A stretch of 64,000 bases of DNA from Indioceanicola profundi (GTDB taxonomy: Bacteria > Pseudomonadota > Alphaproteobacteria > Azospirillales > Azospirillaceae), in contig NZ_CP030126.1 in assembly GCF_003568845.1 (NCBI RefSeq), positions 1,267,001-1,331,000 of the forward strand. The letters run 5' to 3'. A program made the translations under genes and the position numbers. Position 1 is the first letter of the stretch. Each line of letters begins with the position of its first letter. This document shows, one piece after another, positions 60,245 through 64,000 of the stretch. The notes under the pieces are model-generated. The model saw nothing but the letters and a program-made list of their open reading frames with translations. It was not told where the DNA came from and did not search any database.

Positions 60245-61222
60245 ATGAGCCGGGTAGATATTGTGGGCCGGAATGTGCTCCGCGGGGCTCTTGCGGCCAT
60301 TGCGCTGGCAGGCCTTGCAGCCTGCGGAACCGCCCCGCCCAAGCCGACGCCCGTTGCCGACAGCGCGCCGGGCCTTCCCAAGGCCGGCATCTATAAGGTC
60401 GGCAATCCATATCAGATCAATGGCGTCTGGTATTATCCCCGCGTCGATTACGATTACGACGAAACCGGCATCGCCAGCTGGTATGGGCCAGGCTTTCACA
60501 CCAAGGTCACCGCAAACGGCGAAATCTATAACGAGAATGAGCTGACGGCGGCGCACAAGACGCTGCCCATGCCCAGCCTGGTCCGTGTGACCAATCTGGA
60601 CAATGGCCGCTCCATCGTCGTTCGCATCAATGATCGCGGCCCATTCGCAACCGGGCGCATCATCGACATGTCGCGCCGCGGCGCCCAGCTCCTGGGTTTC
60701 GAGGAGAAGGGCTTGGCCAAGGTCCGGGTGGAGGTGTTGGCGGAGGAGAGCCGCGCGATCGCCGCGGCCGCCCAGGCGAGCGGAAGCGCGGTCCAGGTGG
60801 CCGGCGCCGCCGATGGAAGCCCGCCGCCGGTTGCGGCGCCGCGCCCCAGCGTTCAGGTCGAGGGCCAGGCCCTGCCGCCGCCGGCGCCGACCCGGACGAT
60901 CGAAGCGCCGACCTCCGTTGCTGGGCGGACGGACGAGGACGGGCGATTCCTGCCGGCCCCTGTGGTGCAGCAGGAGCGGCTTCCGGCCGGACCGCAGCAG
61001 ATCTGGGTTCAGGCAGGTGCCTTTACCATCTATGATAACGCCAATCGGCTTCGGGCGCGGCTGACGAGCCTTGGCCCCTCTGTGCTGTCCACGGCCATGG
61101 TGAACGACACCCAGTTCTTCCGGGTCCGGATCGGCCCGCTGACCACGGTGGAACAGGCGGATTCGGTGTTGGCGCAGGTCATTGGCATGGGCAATAACAG
61201 CGCCCGCATCATCGTGGAGTGA
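60245..61222 (+). CDS. rlpA: RlpA septal-ring lytic transglycosylase lipoprotein with SPOR domain
   Basis: A 325-residue lipoprotein. The lipobox is LAAC near residue 27. The RlpA double-psi barrel (about 75-160) keeps GIASWYGPGFH, TAAHKTLPMPSLVRV and IRINDRGPF-like VRINDRGPF, including the active Asp and His. A Pro/Ala-rich linker of about 70 residues follows, then the SPOR domain (about 252-323, starting QQIWVQAGAF). RlpA cleaves naked glycans at the division septum, and SPOR binds them. It lies between MltB and DacA. Confidence 0.94.
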   Translation: MSRVDIVGRNVLRGALAAIALAGLAACGTAPPKPTPVADSAPGLPKAGIYKVGNPYQINGVWYYPRVDYDYDETGIASWYGPGFHTKVTANGEIYNENELTAAHKTLPMPSLVRVTNLDNGRSIVVRINDRGPFATGRIIDMSRRGAQLLGFEEKGLAKVRVEVLAEESRAIAAAAQASGSAVQVAGAADGSPPPVAAPRPSVQVEGQALPPPAPTRTIEAPTSVAGRTDEDGRFLPAPVVQQERLPAGPQQIWVQAGAFTIYDNANRLRARLTSLGPSVLSTAMVNDTQFFRVRIGPLTTVEQADSVLAQVIGMGNNSARIIVE

Positions 61223-61289
61223 GTGCCGGCCCGGTACCCGCCCCATTTCCGTCGCGATCCGCCGCTAGAAGGCGGGCGCGGACCGCACG

Positions 61290-62471
61290 ATGCAGACCAT
61301 GGGACTGAGTAGAACAATGAAGATTGCGGCTTTCTCGATCAGCCGGGCGGCGCGTGGCTTGGCTGCTGCAGCCCTGTTGCTGGTGGCGACGACGCCGGCG
61401 CATGCCGTCAGCATCGACACGGTTGCCCGTGAAGCGATCCTGATCGACATGAGCACGGATACCGTGCTGTTCGAGAAGAATGCCGACCAGCGCATGCCGA
61501 CCGCGTCCATGAGCAAGGTCGCGACCATGTACATGGTTTTCGACGCGGTGGAGCAGGGGCGGCTGTCGCTGGACGATACCCTGCCGGTAAGCGAGCGGGC
61601 CTGGCGCATGCAGGGCTCCAAGATGTTCGTGGAGCTGGGAAACCAGATCAAGGTCGAGGACCTGATCCGCGGCGTCATCATCCAGTCCGGCAACGATGCC
61701 TGCGTCGTGCTCGCGGAAGGGCTGGCTGGTACGGAAGAGGCCTTCGCCGCCAATATGACCAAGCGGATGCATGAGCTTGGGATGAACGGCACCAACCTGA
61801 TGAATGCGTCCGGCTGGCCTCATCCTGACCACTATTCGACGCCGCGCGACCTCGCCACGCTCGCCGTCCGGCTGATCGACGATTTCCCGGAGCATTTCCA
61901 CTATTACTCGGAAACCGAGTTCACCTATCACGGCATCCGCCAGATGAACCGAAACCCGCTGCTGTACCGGAACATGGGCGTGGACGGACTGAAGACCGGT
62001 CACACGGAGGAAGCTGGCTACGGTCTCATCGCGACGGGTGAGCGGGACGGCCGCCGGTTGGTTCTGGTCGTGAGCGGCCTGCCCAGCATGCAGGCCCGTG
62101 CAGACGAATCCGCCCGCCTGCTGGAATGGGGTTTCCGCCAGTTCGACGCCTACTCCCTCTTCACGGCCGGAGAGACCGTGGACCGCCTGCCTGTGTGGTT
62201 GGGTGACAAGAATGATGTCCCGCTGGTCCTGGAAAAGCCGCTGAAGCTCACCTTATCGAAGGAGCAGCGCCGCAGCCTGAAAGTCAGCGTCGTCGGCGAG
62301 GCCCCGCTGGCCGCCCCAGTCGCCCAGGGTTCCCAGGTCGCAACCCTGAAGGTGACCGCGCCGGAGCTGGACCTTGAAATTCCCTTGCTGGCGGGTGAGC
62401 CGGTGGAGCGGCTGGGCCTGTTCGGGCGCATCAACGCGGCCGCCAACTATCTTGTCTTCGGCGCCCCGTGA
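61290..62471 (+). CDS. dacA: D-alanyl-D-alanine carboxypeptidase (PBP5/6 type)
   Basis: A 393-residue penicillin-binding protein. A signal peptide ends near TPAHAVS. The active-site motifs are SMSK (Ser73-Lys76), SGN in IQSGNDACVV and KTG in VDGLKTGHTEE. The C-terminal beta-rich PBP5 domain follows (from about residue 280). It removes terminal D-Ala from muropeptides in the periplasm. A C-terminal amphipathic membrane anchor (last 20 residues: LFGRINAAANYLVF) fits. The ATG at 61290 or at 61317-61320 could be the start. tmk overlaps by one base. Confidence 0.95.
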   Translation: MQTMGLSRTMKIAAFSISRAARGLAAAALLLVATTPAHAVSIDTVAREAILIDMSTDTVLFEKNADQRMPTASMSKVATMYMVFDAVEQGRLSLDDTLPVSERAWRMQGSKMFVELGNQIKVEDLIRGVIIQSGNDACVVLAEGLAGTEEAFAANMTKRMHELGMNGTNLMNASGWPHPDHYSTPRDLATLAVRLIDDFPEHFHYYSETEFTYHGIRQMNRNPLLYRNMGVDGLKTGHTEEAGYGLIATGERDGRRLVLVVSGLPSMQARADESARLLEWGFRQFDAYSLFTAGETVDRLPVWLGDKNDVPLVLEKPLKLTLSKEQRRSLKVSVVGEAPLAAPVAQGSQVATLKVTAPELDLEIPLLAGEPVERLGLFGRINAAANYLVFGAP

Positions 62472-63109
62472 TGCCGGTGCGCGGACGCTTCATCACGTTG
62501 GAAGGCGGAGAAGGGGCGGGAAAATCCACCCAGATCCGTCTTCTGGCGGAAGCGTTGCGCGAGCGCGGGATTGAAGTGCTGACCACGCGGGAGCCCGGCG
62601 GGTCCCCCGGTGCGGAGGCGATCCGCGATCTTCTAGTCAATGGAGAGCCGGGGCGCTGGCAGCCACTGACCGAGGCCATGCTGGTCAATGCCGCCCGGCA
62701 TGAGCACTTGACGCGGACGGTACTCCCGTCCCTGTCAGCCGGAACCTGGGTCGTATGCGACCGCTTTGCGGACAGCACGCTGGCTTATCAGGGCTATGGG
62801 CTTGGTGTGCACCGGGACGCGCTCGTTGCGTTGCATCGTCTGGCGGTCGCCGAGACAATGCCAGACCTGACCCTGATCCTGGACATCGACCCGGAAGCGG
62901 GCATCGCCCGGACTGCATCCCGCCGTGGCGGCGAAGACCGGTATGAACGGATGGGCACAGAGTTCCATCGCCGCCTGCGGCAGGGTTTTCTGGATATCGC
63001 GGCCGGAGAGCCGGATCGCTGCGCCGTCATCGATGCGGCCCAGCCCGTGGAGACGGTCCAGGCAGCCATCCTGGCCGAGGTCGGCCGGCGTCTCGGAGGG
63101 GTGCCGTGA
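62471..63109 (+). CDS. tmk: Thymidylate kinase
   Basis: A 212-residue P-loop kinase. FITLEGGEGAGKSTQIRLL is the phosphate-binding loop, TREPGGSPGAEAIR the DR-type region, and CDRFADSTLAYQG the substrate motif. It phosphorylates dTMP to dTDP. The ATG shares a base with the dacA stop (TGATG), so translation is coupled to a cell-wall gene. The gene ends four bases inside holB, continuing the run. Confidence 0.96.
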   Translation: MPVRGRFITLEGGEGAGKSTQIRLLAEALRERGIEVLTTREPGGSPGAEAIRDLLVNGEPGRWQPLTEAMLVNAARHEHLTRTVLPSLSAGTWVVCDRFADSTLAYQGYGLGVHRDALVALHRLAVAETMPDLTLILDIDPEAGIARTASRRGGEDRYERMGTEFHRRLRQGFLDIAAGEPDRCAVIDAAQPVETVQAAILAEVGRRLGGVP

Positions 63110-64000
63110 GCCAACCGGACGACGATCCCCATAGCCCCCGCCGAAATTCCCATCTGCTGGGTCATGCAGATGCCGAGAAGCTGGTGCTGGACGCTTGGAA
63201 CAGCGGTCGCATGCACCACGCCTGGCTGATCGGCGGGCCGCCGGGAATCGGGAAGGCTACCCTGGCCTACCGCATCGCCCGCTTCATCCTGTCCCGCGGG
63301 GCGGAGGAGGACGGTGACAGCCTGTTCGGCGCCCCTCCGCCGCCCGCCAGCCTTGCGGTCGATCCGGAGAGCCCGGTTGCCAAGCGGATTGCTGCGGCGG
63401 GACATTCCGACCTTCTGACCGTCGAGCGTACCTGGGACGAGAAGCGCAAGCGCTACAAGCGCGATCTGCCCGTGGACGAGGTCCGCCGTATCGCGCCCTT
63501 CCTGCGCCTGACCTCGGGCGAGGGCGGCTGGCGCGTCGTGGTCGTGGACGGTGCAGACCAGATGAACACCGCCGGCCAGAACGCCGTTCTGAAAATTCTT
63601 GAGGAACCTCCCTCCAAGTCATTGATTCTGCTTGTGGCGGACAATGTCGGCGGGCTGCTGCCCACCATCCGGTCGCGTTCCCGCAAGCTGATGCTGGAGC
63701 CGCTGCAGGAGGCGCAGGTTGCGGCACTCCTGTCCCGCTATGTTCCGGAGCTGGAGCACGAGGAGCGTCTCTCCCTGGCACGCCTGTCGGAGGGCAGTAT
63801 CGGCCGCGCAATGGAGCTGCATGCGGCTGGCGGTATCAAGCTGCTCCGCCAGATCCTGGGTTTGATGGAGATGCTGCCGCGGTTGGACATCCTGGCAGCC
63901 TATAAGTTCATCGACGAGGCGCTGCGCGGCAACGACGAGGCAGCCTGGACGTCCGTTACCGAGCTGATCGGCTGGTGGCTGGGCCGCTTGGCCAGGGCAG
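63106..64000 (+). CDS. holB: DNA polymerase III subunit delta' (partial, cut at window edge)
   Basis: The GTG at 63106 overlaps the tmk stop by four bases and the frame stays open to the window end, giving 298 residues. The clamp-loader AAA+ core is seen: Walker A GGPPGIGKATLAYR, the sensor-like VVVVDGADQMNTAGQNAVLKIL with EEPP, and IRSRSRKLML, where the SRC motif has Ser for Cys. It has a conserved acidic linker EEDGDSLFG. Delta' is the stator of the clamp loader. The order tmk-holB is conserved across bacteria, which supports the call. The C-terminal domain is missing only because the window ends. Confidence 0.94.
   Translation, partial: MSQPDDDPHSPRRNSHLLGHADAEKLVLDAWNSGRMHHAWLIGGPPGIGKATLAYRIARFILSRGAEEDGDSLFGAPPPPASLAVDPESPVAKRIAAAGHSDLLTVERTWDEKRKRYKRDLPVDEVRRIAPFLRLTSGEGGWRVVVVDGADQMNTAGQNAVLKILEEPPSKSLILLVADNVGGLLPTIRSRSRKLMLEPLQEAQVAALLSRYVPELEHEERLSLARLSEGSIGRAMELHAAGGIKLLRQILGLMEMLPRLDILAAYKFIDEALRGNDEAAWTSVTELIGWWLGRLARA

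Overview
This window is ordinary core chromosome of a high-GC Gram-negative alphaproteobacterium, most likely in Rhodospirillales (Azospirillaceae-like). The evidence is a popZ gene beside tolC and valS, LpxI in place of LpxH in the lipid A cluster, an MltB-RlpA-DacA-tmk-holB run, an OsmC-fused hydrolase, HisKA_2-type kinase genes and strong GC bias. I recognise no prophage, insertion sequence, CRISPR array, integrative element or rRNA operon. The lineage is inferred from gene content and order only.

Layout. 1-16.4 kb is accessory and regulatory: a DUF1499 protein, a MocR-like regulator, an OmpR-type two-component system, an M20 amidohydrolase with a PrcB-like lipoprotein, an orphan acetolactate-synthase-like enzyme, a GST, a HisKA_2 protein, a phytase-like lipoprotein, a class III aminotransferase, an EamA exporter, an OsmC peroxidase, an Arg/Asp-rich surface-antigen protein and an XRE/MmyB regulator facing a small membrane protein. 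16.4-20.5 kb holds dnaE and a chorismate-lyase-like protein. 20.8-35.3 kb is a long co-directional translation and envelope block: rpsB-tsf-pyrH-frr-uppS-cdsA-dxr-rseP-bamA-skp-lpxD-fabZ-lpxA-lpxI-lpxB. 35.3-39.6 kb has gltA and comEC. 39.7-44.5 kb is a tightly packed minus-strand sulfur amino acid operon (cysK-alaX-sseA-GNAT-metC-hisI). 44.6-48.2 kb has a NUDIX hydrolase, a hydrolase-OsmC fusion, small proteins, tRNA-Asn, TerB and tRNA-Cys. 48.4-54.3 kb runs pcm-rhodanese-tolC-popZ-valS. The last part carries a LysE exporter, an EAL phosphodiesterase, ilvD, a YdcF protein, and the peptidoglycan/DNA run mltB-rlpA-dacA-tmk-holB, with holB cut by the window edge.

How it works together. The central block couples translation (S2, EF-Ts, RRF), UMP kinase, undecaprenyl, CDP-diacylglycerol and isoprenoid precursor synthesis, outer-membrane protein assembly and lipid A synthesis in one direction, mostly with overlaps or short gaps. 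The sulfur operon links cysteine synthesis, methionine-pathway beta-lyase and mercaptopyruvate sulfur transfer.

No clearly new multi-gene system was found. The best leads are proteins that keep a family fold but have lost key catalytic residues: the MocR regulator, whose Schiff-base lysine position is Arg, and the HisKA_2 protein, whose N-box Asn and G1 Asp are gone. Other leads are several perfect dyads in divergent promoters, notably an ATTACC-N5-GGTAAT operator between an MmyB-type regulator and a membrane protein, and an FNR/FixK-type box in a convergent intergenic region.
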